This document shows positions 1 through 11,454 of a DNA stretch of 64,000 nt, piece after piece; the stretch's first letter is position 1; the number at the start of each line of letters is the position of its first letter. Location of the stretch: contig NC_080573.1 in the NCBI RefSeq assembly GCF_029962835.1, positions 36,635,001 through 36,699,000 on the forward strand, read 5' to 3'. The notes beneath the pieces are model-generated. The model was given only the letters and a program-made list of their open reading frames with translations. It did not search any database and was not told where the DNA came from. This DNA comes from Magnolia sinica. Taxonomy: Eukaryota > Streptophyta > Magnoliopsida > Magnoliales > Magnoliaceae. The position numbers and the translations under genes were made by a program.

Positions 1-430
1 GGTTGACCCACTGAGTCCACTCGATCATAAGCAACCTACTCTCTCTCTCTCTCTCTTACTCGATTATAATCTTCTTTCCTTTCTTCTTCCTTTCTTTCTT
101 CTTTCTTTCTTCTGATTTCATTCTTCTGGTCATCATCTCCAAATCTTCCAATAAGGGTGGAGCTAAAAAAAATAGTGTGGCTCAGTGAGTCATGACTCAA
201 TGCACATAACGTGATCTCTCTATTGTTTTCTTTTTCCTTTTTTTCTCTTCTTTACTTATTTGTGCTACATGTGCAACATGTGCCACTCACATTTGCAAAT
301 GTACCGACCTTATCTTCAAGCATCCTACATTTGCAAATGTTGACTACATTTGCAAATGTTGAGACTCAGATATTGCATATTAACCATTCATTCGCATTAG
401 TTTTCCTGTCATTTAAGTGTTAATTTGATT
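1..430. other. Non-coding stretch with CT-rich start
   Basis: A (CT)n run at 41-56 is followed by C/T-rich low-complexity sequence to about 128. The short word CATTTGCAAATGT recurs between 290 and 360. I see no gene here. Confidence 0.5.
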
Positions 431-1480
431 TAATTATATATATTTTTGTCATGTAAGGTGGTTTTGAACCTAAAGATGAATATGCGCTTAAGAGGATGTA
501 TTTAAAGCTCAAAAGAATATAATGAAGAATTGGAGATTGGGAAATCATTAACGAAAAATTTACATACTAAAGATCCAAGAAAATCAAGTAAGGAATGAAG
601 ATAATCAAAACTTTGAAGTGAAGAAAAGGAATCTTGAAAATTGGTCAGAAAAATGATATTCTAAAATTCGGAGTCTAAAACAGATTTCGGTCCAACCGAA
701 ATTGCGCAAAATAGTCCAGTGAGAAAGTGAGATTTTCAACCTTAATTCGGTTCGACTAAAGCCAACTTCAGTCCGACCTAAATTTGATAGATTCTTTACA
801 TATTTTTTATACACAACTTCGGTCTAATCGAAGCGTAATAGAAGTGCACAAATCTAAGGTCGGTTTGCGAAATCTCCAAGTCGGTGCGCAAGTTGGAGTT
901 GCACAACTATAAATAGGAGTCCCTTTGACATTCCAAAGTATCTTTTACAGTTTGAAAAGGGAGAGAAGGCCTAGGTGGAGCGCTGATAACGTTCTTCCAA
1001 TTCGATTTCTTCACGGTTTTAGTAGATCTTTTTGTTTTTCTTCTAGGATGTTAGTCTACTCAGTCTAATCTCTTAGCTAAAGCTAAGGGATGAAACCCGT
1101 AGTTTATTTTGATATTTAGTTTGCTTTGATTCAAGTATATGTTAAACTTCCATTAAGTTTTAGTTTAAATAAAGATATATTTCTAGTTTTCTATGATTTA
1201 TTGTGACTGAAATTATAGTAGATATTGTGAAAGCTTTTGATATGATCTTATTGGCTTTGGAATTGTGTGATCTGTAAAAGTCGTTGTTCACCATCGTCTA
1301 TGGGCATTGTGGATGATTGAATTCCCTACGATCATTGTAATTAGACAGATATTTGAGAAATAAACTAATAAAAAGTTTAGATTATGTTTTAACTGCTCCA
1401 TCATCCAATTGGATATGATAAGACTTCGATTCCAATTGAGTTATCGTTGAATCAAGGAAATTGAATATTGAGATTGCTAT
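430..1480 (+). mobile_element. Possible LTR fragment of an unidentified retrotransposon
   Basis: Inference from layout. A block of repeated near-palindromic words (variants of TTCGGTCCGACCGAA) lies at about 680-830, followed by a TATA box (CTATAAATAGG) at about 908-918 and then an AT-rich untranslated-looking stretch. That order (U3 words, TATA, transcribed leader) is typical of plant LTRs and is also seen in the copia LTR at the other end of the window. I found no PBS, no matching second LTR and no target duplication, so the boundaries are approximate and a host promoter remains possible. Confidence 0.3.
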
Positions 1481-2570
1481 AGGTGGATTCCCGAATCCTT
1501 AGTTTTTTATCTTTATTATTTCTAATCCTTTTTTTTAAAATCGCTAGATTAAAAACTCAGACCAATCAAGTTAGACTCAAATTAGTTATAAACCATGTTC
1601 CCCAAAGTATCTTTTACGGTTTGGAAAGGGAGTTTTTATTACATTGCAACCCTGTACTTGGGGTTGTGAACAACAAATTACACGCCACATGTTCTATTAT
1701 ACCACATGTGTTGTTAGCCATCTTTAAGTGCTTTACATGCACTGCATAAACCGCCATCCATGTTCAAATATCCCACACATACCAATGCCTCACATGTGCA
1801 AATGCATCACGTATTACATGTGCCATGTTTCATCTTTAGCATGTTCAACTAAAATTTTCCTCTTTTCAAACATTTTTGGAAATGAAAAACATTTACTTTT
1901 TTTATTTTTCTTAAAAATGGCATTTTTTAAAACACCATTTTCCCATTTTTTTTTTTTAAAAAAATCACAAATCCAAACGGACCCTTAAAAGAAGTCATGT
2001 AGGAATTAAAGTCCATGGAATGCAATTCAACTCTAGGACGCAAAAGTAGCTTGTGGACATCTACTCCATCCATCATTTGTGTCATATCATGTTACTACGT
2101 GAGCCAATTCAGGCCAATCCAAAACTCAAGGGACCACACCATATGAAACAATGGGTTAGGGTCACCCATCATTGAAACCTTAATGAGGACCACCTTGATG
2201 CAAACATCCTATCTAACGCGTTCATAAGAAGAATATTACTGTGACAGAAAAACCAAGAATCAGCTACGTCCAAAACTTCCGTAGGCTCAAGGTTTCAATG
2301 GTAGCAATACCCATCCCATTTCTCCCTTTGGTGCAGCCCACTTGAAACATTGATCGGCCTCATCTCACATATTAACATGAGGTGGCTCAAATGATGAACG
2401 GAATGGAAGTCACGCACATCGCAATCCACAACTTTTTTATATCACAGACTGGTGGTACGAAACTCCTGTATGTAAATTTGGAGCTTATGAGCCGTGCATA
2501 CAAAACTGCCAGGAGTCGCGAACGTGGGCCCGTAGAGATTTGGGTCACAGGAGCAACATCCCCAATGCAA
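1481..2570. other. Gene-free repeat-derived sequence
   Basis: No supported gene. From about 2040 to 2380 there are diverged pieces of the fold-back family common in this window (words such as CCATCCATC, GGACCACACCATATG and CAATGGTAGCAATACC). A TTTTTTTTTAAAAAAA tract lies near 1950. Confidence 0.4.
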
Positions 2571-2616
2571 TTTTTATTTATTTATTTATTTATTTATTTA
2601 TTATTATTATTATTTT
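2571..2616. repeat. (TTTA)n/(TTA)n microsatellite
   Basis: About seven TTTA units pass directly into five TTA units. Confidence 0.9.
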
Positions 2617-3703
2617 GAGTTAGCTTGTTAGTACACACCCCAATGCAAACTTAGAAGGGTAAGTTAATTTAATTTTAGGGCCATCCATATTGTTAGTTCT
2701 AATGTAATCATATATGCCTATGGTACCACTAAAAGAAACGACAGAGGAGGAAAATGGTAACGATTGATTAAATGTGCAATGCACGTCAAGACGACGGACT
2801 GGATTGTTTAATGACAGTGTTGAAATATAAGCATGGAATTCCATGAAAGGGGGCATGGACCACCTCTAGCATGGAGATATGGGTCAACGTTTCTGCTTCT
2901 TACAGCCAGCTCAAATGTAGGAGACTTTGGGAGGGACGTGCAAGACGCTAGTGTTTGGATTTCTAGCCAGGAAGTGAAAATAGTTTCTCATCCATATAAC
3001 TTTTTAAAAAATAATAATAATAATTTATTATTATATGTTGTTGCTGCTGCTGAGTATGACACGTTCATATCACGCGGAGGGTAAGGTAGGCACGTGGAGC
3101 CGGGAATAGACAGCCTGACAGATACCAGAGCCTGCTTGGTAGGGTCGAGCAGGGCACGGGTGTGTGGCCAAACAGTTATGGTTGGGGGTCCGGATATTTT
3201 AAAGGCTTCTTCCAACCAATTTAATATAATACAACTCGGAGCAAACCATGACGTAAAAATCACACAAAATTAAATAACCGTAGAATACGGACAGTCTAAA
3301 TTGAGCGGATCACCATCACCCGTCTATCCTATTTTGTATAAATTGTATTGTTTATTATTTGAAAGTTGCAGTTTGATTGATAATTCTGACCATGGGAGTA
3401 AATTTTTATTTTAAAAAGAACGAAAATACGAAATTCTAGAAAATAGTACCTTATTAATATGATACTAAAATCTGGCTCCGTTTTTTTTTAAGATACCTCA
3501 TTGATCAAGTTGCTGTGAAACTGTAAAACAAGTGACTTCCAAATAAGTAGCCGGATATAAATGGATTTTGGTGGTTGTTGCATTGAGGTATGGTAAGTCA
3601 TTTGGCAAGTTTTTGAAAAAAGTTTAGACCAAAATGTCCGTCCTTATAACTTGTGTTTGTACATGCCTTCTTCTTTTTCCCTTCTTTCTTGGTAGTTTTC
3701 TTG

Positions 3704-3708
<5 letters not shown>
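2617..3708. other. Gene-free stretch
   Basis: Short open frames exist on both strands (for example 2988-3263 minus) but none shows a domain or a family pattern I recognise. A short ATA/TTA-rich run lies at about 3009-3034. Confidence 0.4.

Positions 3709-3737
<29 letters not shown>
3709..3737. repeat. (CT)n microsatellite
   Basis: About fourteen uninterrupted TC units, followed by an A-tract. Confidence 0.9.
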
Positions 3738-3738
<1 letters not shown>

Positions 3739-4103
3739 AAAAAATGTTTTTCAATGATGTTCACGGCCATCAACTTATCCAACATATAGGCACAACTAAC
3801 TTTAAGGTCTTAAAAAAAGTGTTACTTTTTACTGTGACAACATCGTTTATTAGAAATAAAAACCATTGATATGGGGAAGACATTTTAAATGAATTCTTTA
3901 TTTTATTTTTTTAGAATAACATTTTCTTATAAATAAAAGCAATTTTTGTCATGGATAGAGAGGGATAGCCATGGTTGTTGTTGAAGTGATTGTTATAGGG
4001 GATTTGATGTGGATAATAATGGTTGTGGTTATCATATGGAAGACAATGAATGAGATAATTTTTAGATTTTGTAATGTATTACTTTAAAATATAATGAACA
4101 TAT

Positions 4104-4612
4104 ATCATTTTTAAGGGTTGAGGTTGTGTATTAAGGGTTTGGGTCGTGGTTGTCACATGTTAAGGGTTTGGGTTGTGGTTGTCTTGTGTAAAGGGTGTGG
4201 TTGTCACATGTTAAGGGTCTAAGTCATGGTTGTCATGTGTTAGAGGTCTGGGTCGTGAATCATGTGTTAAGAGTTTATATTGTCAAGGTATGGGCCGTGG
4301 TCGTCATATGTTAAGGGTGTATGTTGTCAAGGTATGATTCATGGTTGTCATGTGTTAAGGATCGAAATTGTGATTGTAATATGTTGAGGGTCGAAGTCAC
4401 AATTATAATGTATTAAGGGTTAAGGTTGTCATATTATAAGGATTGAAGTCGTGATTATAATGTGTTTAAGGTTGAGGTTGTCATGTTATAAAGGTTGAGA
4501 TCATGATTATAATGTGTTACGGGTCGTGGGCGCAGTTATAATGTGTTAAAGGTCGAGGTTATCATGAGTTAGAGTTTAGGTTGTCATGTATAAAGGTTGT
4601 GAGGCCTACCGT
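4104..4612. repeat. Degenerate ~27-30 bp minisatellite
   Basis: Roughly fifteen imperfect units built on TGTTAAGGGTC plus GAGGTTGTGGTTGTCA-type sequence. Early units read TTAAGGGTTTGGG and TTAAGGGTCTAAG; later ones are more diverged (ATTAAGGGTTAAGG, GTTACGGGTCGTGG). Unit length varies and some units lack one half, so this is an old decaying tandem array. It is not the plant telomere repeat TTTAGGG. Confidence 0.75.
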
Positions 4613-4844
4613 GGGTTATGTGTCGAATCTACTCCATCCATTGGATTTAGAATTTAATTTAACATCATGGGCCAAAAATTGAGTTATATCTAAAAATTCT
4701 ATGACCCCAAGAAATTTTCAATGGTAGGTTTTTAATCTCACTACTTTCTATGGTATTGTCCACATGAGCCTTTAATATGCCTCATTTTTTGGGCTAAGCC
4801 ATAAAATGATCTTTCAAAATAGATGAACATGGATAATTCTACCA

Positions 4845-5345
4845 TCATAAGCTATGTTGGGATCACCGTGATGTTTGTGAGAAATCCACTCCATTCATTC
4901 ATTTTGGAAGATCATATGAAGAAATGAGATAAAAAATTGGATAGATTTTCAACTCAAGTGAATCACATGACGGGGAATAATGGAAAGGAGTTACCTACCA
5001 TTCAAACCTTTTTAAGTTCCTATCAAGACTGACAAAAAAAAGGAGAATATGATGTTTATAGGCAATCAAGACTATACATAAAGTGACCCAAATGCTCATG
5101 AACTCCTCACCACGGGGATGTACTGAAGGGATGTACTGAAGGAATAACAATATTAGCCTGATGCAAAGCTCATGCAGCCCCATAAATGTTTCAACCATTA
5201 GCATACAATCTCCACCGTTTTTTATTGTGTGGCCCATTTGAGCTTTGGATCTATCTCATTTTTTAGCTCATGTTATAAAATAATTTGACAAAACATGTGA
5301 GCAATATAGATTTCTCAAAAACACCATAGCAGGTCCACAATGTTC
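4845..5345. mobile_element. Fold-back (palindromic) MITE-like element
   Basis: The left half (AAATCCACTCCATTCATTC, then AGATCATATGAAGAAATGAG) is a diverged inverted copy of the right half (CTATCTCATTTTTTAGCTC, then AAATAATTTGACAAAACATG). This is the recurrent arrangement of the family: a central GGCCCACC/AACCTTTT part with inverted outer arms. No transposase is encoded. The superfamily is not assigned and the ends are approximate. Confidence 0.5.
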
Positions 5346-5519
5346 AGCCAGTGTAAAAGGCAGTCAAGGGCATCACAAACTTTTTTTAAAAAAAAGTGTC
5401 GGGTGAGCAGCTATGATATTTGTTTAATATTTCCGATATTTGGGGGCATCTGAGAATATCACAATGATACTTTGGTCAAAATAAATATCTTTAATGAGGT
5501 GAGGATTTTAGAAAAGAAT

Positions 5520-5915
5520 AAACAAACCCATCCACCATCCATTTTTTTCAGATCATTTTAGGGCGTAAGCCCGAAAAATAGGCAGATCCGAATCTCCATG
5601 GGAAACAATAGCGATTAAACACACAATTAAGAACTTCTTCGGGCCCACCATAATATTTATTTTCAATCGAAAAGAACCTGTATTAAGGGAAAAACAAACA
5701 TCAGCTTAACTTTTGTAGCCCACCAGAAAATTTTAATGGTGGGCGTTCATGATCACCGTTTCTGGCTGTGTGGTCCACCTGGGATTCTAATCTGCCTCAT
5801 TTTTAAGTTCATGCCCTAAAAAATGACATGGCAAATGGATTGACAGCTTGGATTGAACACACATCATAGCGGGGCCATAGGGCACCATATGCAATCCATG
5901 TTAAAAGGCACCACA
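5520..5915. mobile_element. Fold-back (palindromic) MITE-like element
   Basis: Same family as the neighbouring elements. The left arm carries CATCCATTTTTTTCAGATC and TAGGCAGATCCGAATC; the right arm carries the inverted counterparts GATTCTAATCTGCCTC and AAATGACATGGCAAATGGA. Between them is a GTGGCCCACCA-type core. Non-coding. Confidence 0.55.
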
Positions 5916-5984
5916 TGGGAGTCTTTGCAGGACGCGGATTGCCGGTGCCGGTGAACACAAAGTTCCGATAGCCAGAAACGTTGC

Positions 5985-6370
5985 GGGGCCCACAGAGCTG
6001 CCTCTGTCACAAATCCACTCCTTCCATCAGTTTTTCAAGACCGAAATAGGACTAGAATCTAAAGACCAGGCAGATCCAAAACTCTCCGGGCCCACCACAT
6101 TAAACAATGAAAAGAAAAACGTCCACCATTGAACGCTTCCTAGAGTCGACCGTGATGCTTATAGGCCATCCAAACCGTTGATAAGGTTTTTACAAATGCT
6201 ATCCAAACATTCATCAGGTTATTACCACTCAGATAAACTTTTGTGGCCCCAGCGAAGTTTCCAATGGAGGATGTCCGGTCCCCTCTGTTTCTTATGGTCT
6301 GGCCCTGTGTCTACCCAATTTTTGGATTCACGTATTATTTGTCTTGGTAACCGATGAAGGGCAACCTGCA
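5985..6370. mobile_element. Fold-back (palindromic) MITE-like element
   Basis: The left arm (CAGGCAGATCCAAAACTC, GTCCACCATTGAACGCTTCC) is answered in inverted form by the right arm (TTTCCAATGGAGGATGTCC, then CTACCCAATTTTTGGATTC). The middle carries CCATCCAAACCGTTGATAAG, the family's usual core. It abuts the next copy directly. Confidence 0.55.
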
Positions 6371-6374
6371 GGCC

Positions 6375-6790
6375 CCACACGGCTTTGGACTACAAGAAAG
6401 AAGTGTGCGGCCATGGCTTCCACCAGGCGGCCCTAACGATGGGTCTACCATGCGACCATATAATAGGAACGCCCACCAATAAAAACTTCCTGTGGCTCAC
6501 TGCAATATCGACCATAATGTGTATTTGTCATCCAAAAACCATTGTTGAGGACACAGACCAGGATAAAGGGACAAGGTAAATATCAGCCCGGCGAGATGTT
6601 TTTAATGGTGGGAGTTCATCACCACTGTTTCCTACAGTGTGGTCCACAAGAGATTTGGATCTAGCCTTATTTTTGGGCTCATGCCTCAAAATGATCTAGC
6701 CAATTAGATGGACAGTGTGGATTAAAGACACACATCAGGCCCACAGTGCACCACATGCAATCCCATCCAGGTTATAAGGCTCAACAATGG
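6375..6790. mobile_element. Fold-back (palindromic) MITE-like element
   Basis: Same family. CGCCCACCAATAAAAACTTCC on the left pairs with the inverted TTTTTAATGGTGGGAGTTC on the right, followed by GATTTGGATCTAGCC and CTCATGCCTCAAAATGATC. An open frame at 6385-6579 inside the element is incidental. Confidence 0.55.
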
Positions 6791-9047
6791 CGAGCATTTT
6801 TTGTCAATTTTTTTTAAAATAATAATACTTAAAACTAACGAACAAACCCCGTTTGACAATAAATTGATTGATGAGGTAGCTTAGTGAAAATTTAATTAAA
6901 AAAAGATACCACGATGTAAAATACCAAGAAAATAACTGACTTGAAACTCGTAAAGTAATTGAAATAACAAAAACAGGACTGTAGCATTGGATAGAGAACT
7001 GTAGCACGTTCGCATCACGACGGTGGAAGTCACATGTTAGATTCTTGGGAGAAGCTTTTTTTAATAGAATAAAAAGTCGGGCCTCTGGCTCGATTACTGT
7101 AGTCGTGTTGAGTAGCGACAACAAGTCGTATCAACCCAGTTTCAAGGCAGCTGGCAACAAAGTAGAGCCCGGTCAAACAGTTTCTATGAGACTCGGGCTC
7201 GAAATCTCTTCAAGGCGAGTTGACTCAGCTTGGCTCCGAGGCAAACCACCGAGTTTTAGTACTACACCTTAAATTACAGAATGATATCAAATTGGATTTT
7301 CTGGCTAAAATATCATATGCATGATGGCTCCTCTTCGCCACTGTGCTTTTGTGATATGAAAAGGATATGTTCAGATGGGCGGATTACTGGCAGTGATTGT
7401 TACATGTAGGCCGTAGCAAGACCCTCCATCGGTTGAGAAATGGAAACATTATTTCCATCGGTTGTCGACGCGTTCGGCAAGAGCCCAGCAGCTGATCAGA
7501 TAAGAGTTTTTTTTTTTTTCTATGTGCCCTTCTTGGGGTCAAAGCCAATCCCAGCAACTGTTTTCAGGTAGTACTTGCGCGTAGGGACAAGGCACACACA
7601 AAAGGTGGGCCTACCAACTCACCCTCGGCAAACATGGACAGATGGAATCCTACACTACCGCCGCGAATGAGAACAGCGCCCGGTTGAGAACGCGGATTCC
7701 TTGGGACACTTATTTTTTTTTTCATAGGCATGGTGTTTTTTGCTGTCTATTGTCGGGTGTATTCGCGCCATAAGACGTAGCATGGAAATTAACTGGAGGA
7801 GAAACAGACTTTTAATTTCTCCTAAAAAAGCTAATACATGAAAATCACGTAATAACCAATCTTTGCTGTTGACCATTTACTTCCCATCTCCTCAGCAATC
7901 AACCTCTGATTTCCAGCAGGTCAAGGGGGTTTTGTATATGGGCCTCCTTCAAATGTTACCCTACTCAAAGGGGCCATCGGAGAGCTTACAGATGGTAGAG
8001 GACGTGGGAGTTGGAATCAAGATAACTGCTTTAGCATAAGACAGCTCTAATAAATACATTTTACTGGGAGATTTAACATGCACAACTACCATGGCGCCGT
8101 AAAATGAAAATTGGGTAAATGGTGAAAGGACCACACTAGATGCATGAATACCAAGATATATAATAAAGTTCTTCTGATCATGCAGTAGGTGGGTCACACA
8201 AGCAAAAAAAACGATACCCGGATCCACTAAACTGTCTACCAGAAAGCAAGCCTCCAAGTGAAAAATATCACAGAGTCAGAATTCAATGCGCATTTATCAG
8301 AGTTCCAAATGTCGCAATCGATCTGATTCTAGGTTATCCTACCGAACCCAGTTTTCACAATTTTTTTGATTTGAGCTAACGTCGAGGTGCAGTAGATTTG
8401 AGTATCTGCCTATCAACCACTCACTTCCCGAATTAAAAAAAAAAAAAAGATTGTCAGCTGCCAGGTCATTTGTCTCGTCCCATTAACTGAGAAATAAGAG
8501 ACATACGACAAAAGACAGCTTAGATTGCTTTAGCTTATGATAATGTTGAGGACTGAAGATGGAATCTCATCAGAACTCGACCGTCAATAAGCATCTTCCT
8601 TTTAAAAAGGCCAAGAAGCAACTAATAAACAAAAGAAGAATGAACAAAACTAAAAATTTTTTTTTTTTTTTTTTTTTAAGCAAAGGAGAGAGGAGAGAGA
8701 GAGATTCTTGCCAGCCAAAAAGCAGCTATTTCAAACCCACTAAAAGCGAGAATTTTTTAAAAAAAAAAAAAAATGAAGAGGAAGAGCGCGGAGCGCCGGT
8801 TGTGTACTACACAACCACGCAATTCGCACCCTTGTTATGGGCACAATATCGAACTCACGGCGCCTCTTAGTGTAAGACCCGGCTATAATCTAACATGCGC
8901 CATAGAGTTTGAAGAAACAGAGTTCAGGATCAGACTGACGTGCAAACATTATTCAGCACAGCACAGGTGTAAGAACACCATGTGCCTCTGACAAACGATT
9001 ATGTATCGCATCATTTCCTAAACTCAGATCTAAAAAACGGGCGCTAG

Positions 9048-9048
<1 letters not shown>
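6791..9048. other. Intergenic, downstream of the host gene
   Basis: No supported gene. It contains poly(T) near 8657-8679 and poly(A) near 8757-8773. An open frame at 7961-8257 (minus) is 98 codons long, but I recognise nothing in it. It could be distal 3' sequence of the minus-strand gene or chance. Confidence 0.4.
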
Positions 9049-9080
<32 letters not shown>

Positions 9081-9105
9081 CACACACACACGCACACACA
9101 CACCA
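9049..9105. repeat. Compound (TA)n-(CA)n microsatellite
   Basis: About eight TA units are followed by a CA run interrupted by single GA and CG steps, ending in a short A/G-rich tract. It lies about 480 bp beyond the stop codon of the minus-strand gene, possibly in or near its 3' end. Confidence 0.9.
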
Positions 9106-9580
9106 AAAGAAAAAAAGGGGGAAAACGCCAAAAGCAATCAACAGCAAACAAGTCATCGGCGCATCTTAGCCAGGAGGAAGAGAGATGCGCAGGTGAGGTA
9201 TTGCCACTCTAATCACCACCGAGTATACCACAAGCACGACTTAGCAAAATCCACAAGTAAAATACTAAAATGCTCCAATGAGATACAGAACTATTCAACA
9301 GAGCAGAACATGCATGAAACTGGCTCATTTCATTTCCCTCATCATTTCTAAGAAAAACAAAACCATATGCCAGCAAAAAAACCAAAACAAAACACGATCA
9401 TTACACCAAGACACCCCCAATTTCCATTTCGATCGGGAAAAAACCTAGATCAGCAAAAACAAGGCCGCATATATACAACTACAATGTACGCAGAAAATTT
9501 AAAAAAAAAACCAACAATGAGAAAAGAACAGTTAAAAGAAATGTTACCAGCTCGATCGTTATGGTCATCAAGACCGTCAA

Positions 9581-10783
9581 TCAAATCCGATCGTTCCTCG
9601 TTTTACCATGGCTTCTCGCGCCGTCTCTCTTCTGTGGTGAAAACAACTGCCCTAGTCCGAACGCCGATCCCCTGAGCGAACAGACGGGGACGTTCAGAAC
9701 CGGCGTGACGACCCTCACATTCGAAGAATATGATCTCTCTATCCCCCTATGCTTTGTATTCCTCGAGCCCCCATTGAAGCTACCTGGGCTGCTCGAGCTC
9801 CTCTCCAAGCTCTGGAACACAATCTTCCCCGAAGAGTTCATCCGAGGGCTGTCGACAGAGACGCCTCGGACAGGGGCCACGTTGGAGTCTCGGGGTCGAC
9901 GCAACGGGCTCCGTCCGATCCTCGCCGTGTGATCGGACACAGCCCTTTGCCTCGAAACCCTGACTTTAGGATGATTCTTGGGGTTGGATTTGTCGGAGTG
10001 AAGGGAGAGGCGGGGAAGATCGTCCTGGTCAGCGACAGATGATGAAAGAGAAAGCGAAAGGCGGGATGAAATTGAGACGGACTCCGTTGACGAGTCGGAA
10101 TCCCGCAACAAAGGAACGGTAAGATTTGAATCGATCGGAGGACATTTCGAGCTTCTGTGAAGAAAATGCTTTAAGGATCTAGTGTTAGAGTTTTTGGACG
10201 GCATGGAGGCGGATTTCTTGAGATCTGGCTTCGGATTAGGGTTTCTCGACGGAACCGAAGCCGATTTCTGGAGATCTGGCTTATTAGGGTTAGGGTTAGC
10301 GTCAGGGGTTTGGAGCTTCTTCAAGCCGAGGAGCTCTTTCCATCGACTCGAGCACCTAGGCGCCTTCGGAGAAAAAACGTACGGATCGGTCCGTGAGATC
10401 CCGGCCCTACGTCCAGATACCGTACTTTCCGGCGATCGGACGTCATCGGACGGCGCGGAATCGGCGGCAAGGCGGACGGACGCGAGCTGCAACGGGACGA
10501 GCTTTCCGTCGAAGAAGAGCTCGTCGGCGGGAAGCATTGTCACAGGAACGTCGAGCCGGAACTCGAAATCGACCAGATCCTTGCCAGAAGGCTGGATATC
10601 TGGCTTTTCCTGCGGATTTACCGACGATCTAGATGGAGATGGAGGCTTTTCTGCGGCAATCTTCGACCCGTCATCGACGAGATCGCGACTCAAGGAGATT
10701 CGAGGACTGAGCCAGCCGTAGGAAGGGTAGGCCGGGAAACCATCCGGCGACATTCCGATGTTTTTCACACAGGCGGATGCCAT
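9581..10783 (-). CDS. Plant-specific Ser-rich protein of unknown function (400 aa)
   Basis: Single open exon of 400 codons. I recognise the pattern of an uncharacterised angiosperm family, often labelled 'serine/arginine repetitive matrix-like' and reminiscent of DUF1645 or membrane-associated kinase regulator-type disordered proteins; the exact family is uncertain. Visible in order: an N-terminal block with YPSYGWLSPRIS (about 20-31); the block FEFRLDVPVTMLPADELFFD (73-92) followed by GKLVPL; a basic SSRWKELLGLKKL (145-157); two near-copies of PDLxKSASxPSxN (169-198); a long Ser-rich middle; and a conserved-looking C-terminal block with RSYSSNVRVVTPVLNVPVCS (350-369) ending in a basic tail. 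There is no signal peptide, membrane segment or catalytic motif. The frame stays open upstream to 11002, but I chose the ATG at 10783 because a TATA box lies inside the extension and the family-like N-terminus (MASACVKN) begins there. It is the only host gene supported in the window. Confidence 0.88.
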   Translation of the reverse strand: MASACVKNIGMSPDGFPAYPSYGWLSPRISLSRDLVDDGSKIAAEKPPSPSRSSVNPQEKPDIQPSGKDLVDFEFRLDVPVTMLPADELFFDGKLVPLQLASVRLAADSAPSDDVRSPESTVSGRRAGISRTDPYVFSPKAPRCSSRWKELLGLKKLQTPDANPNPNKPDLQKSASVPSRNPNPKPDLKKSASMPSKNSNTRSLKHFLHRSSKCPPIDSNLTVPLLRDSDSSTESVSISSRLSLSLSSSVADQDDLPRLSLHSDKSNPKNHPKVRVSRQRAVSDHTARIGRSPLRRPRDSNVAPVRGVSVDSPRMNSSGKIVFQSLERSSSSPGSFNGGSRNTKHRGIERSYSSNVRVVTPVLNVPVCSLRGSAFGLGQLFSPQKRDGARSHGKTRNDRI

Positions 10784-10871
10784 CGGAATCCGACCAAAGA
10801 TGTGCGCCACTCTTTGGATCGGAAACGATAACGGGAAGAAAATAGGCCGGAAAACCGGATTTCTAGCAGTA

Positions 10872-10877
10872 TCACAT
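10872..10877 (-). promoter_or_regulatory. Start-stop uORF (ATG-TGA) in the 5' leader
   Basis: In the predicted leader of the minus-strand gene, an ATG is followed immediately by TGA, about 90 nt upstream of the chosen start codon. Minimal uORFs of this kind are known to stall initiating ribosomes in some plant genes. Whether it is used here is inference. Confidence 0.45.
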
Positions 10878-10980
10878 CGCCGCAAAAAAGAAATACGGCA
10901 AGATCGCGCCGGGCACAGAGAGAGCGAGAGGGAGATTTGCTCCTCTTTCAGTTGCTGTTCCAGGGTTTTCTGAAGCGGTA

Positions 10981-10987
10981 TTATATA
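10981..10987 (-). promoter_or_regulatory. TATA box of the minus-strand gene
   Basis: On the minus strand the sequence reads CTTTATATAATACC, a good plant TATA box. A start site about 30 bp downstream (near 10950) would fall next to a pyrimidine-rich tract (TCTCCCTCTCGCTCTCTCTG, about 10913-10932), giving a leader of about 150-170 nt. Confidence 0.6.
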
Positions 10988-11454
10988 AAGGATTTCATTC
11001 AACCTGTTACGGCAGGATTAGGGTTTTGCATAGCGCAATCTGGCAGCTCTATACTGTACAAGTGAGAGTATCTGCCGTACACGTGGCATTAATCTCAGAT
11101 TCGAACTGTTCCATAGTGGGACCTAGCATAGATCGATCAGATACTCAATAAAGAAAAGATTGATTAGGTAATTTCGGTCCTGATTAACGACCGTCTATCT
11201 GTCAATTTCGAACCGTTTATTGCTTCATGATTTTCGAGCCAATTAGGTGTCCACCAATCAACCAGTCCAATCAGTTTTCGGGTGTGCATTTCCGTTCCTA
11301 AGCCTTAGCAGTTGGTCTTTGGACCGTCCTGACTTGAGATACATCGCTACATGAAATTCGGTACGATATTTAAGCTCGTTATCGGATAAAATCCTTCCTC
11401 GTGGATTTTTAGGAGTGCAGAAGAGCCACGTGGATGCAACGTGGCAGCGGCTGC

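Noticed and set aside
6385-6579. 64-codon frame in a fold-back element
   Set aside because: Lies wholly in palindromic non-coding repeat; equivalent positions in sister copies are not open.
7961-8257. 98-codon minus-strand frame downstream of the host gene
   Set aside because: Hydrophobic stretches but no recognisable domain, no splice context I could trust, and no second exon. Kept only as a note.
10284-10299. TTAGGGTTAGGGTTAG, telomere-like
   Set aside because: Only about two and a half units, not the plant TTTAGGG form, and it is simply the coding sequence for Asn-Pro repeats in the host gene.
10182-10721. 179-codon open frame on the plus strand
   Set aside because: It lies antisense within the Ser/Arg-rich coding region of the minus-strand gene; GC-rich biased codons keep the opposite strand open. 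No family pattern.
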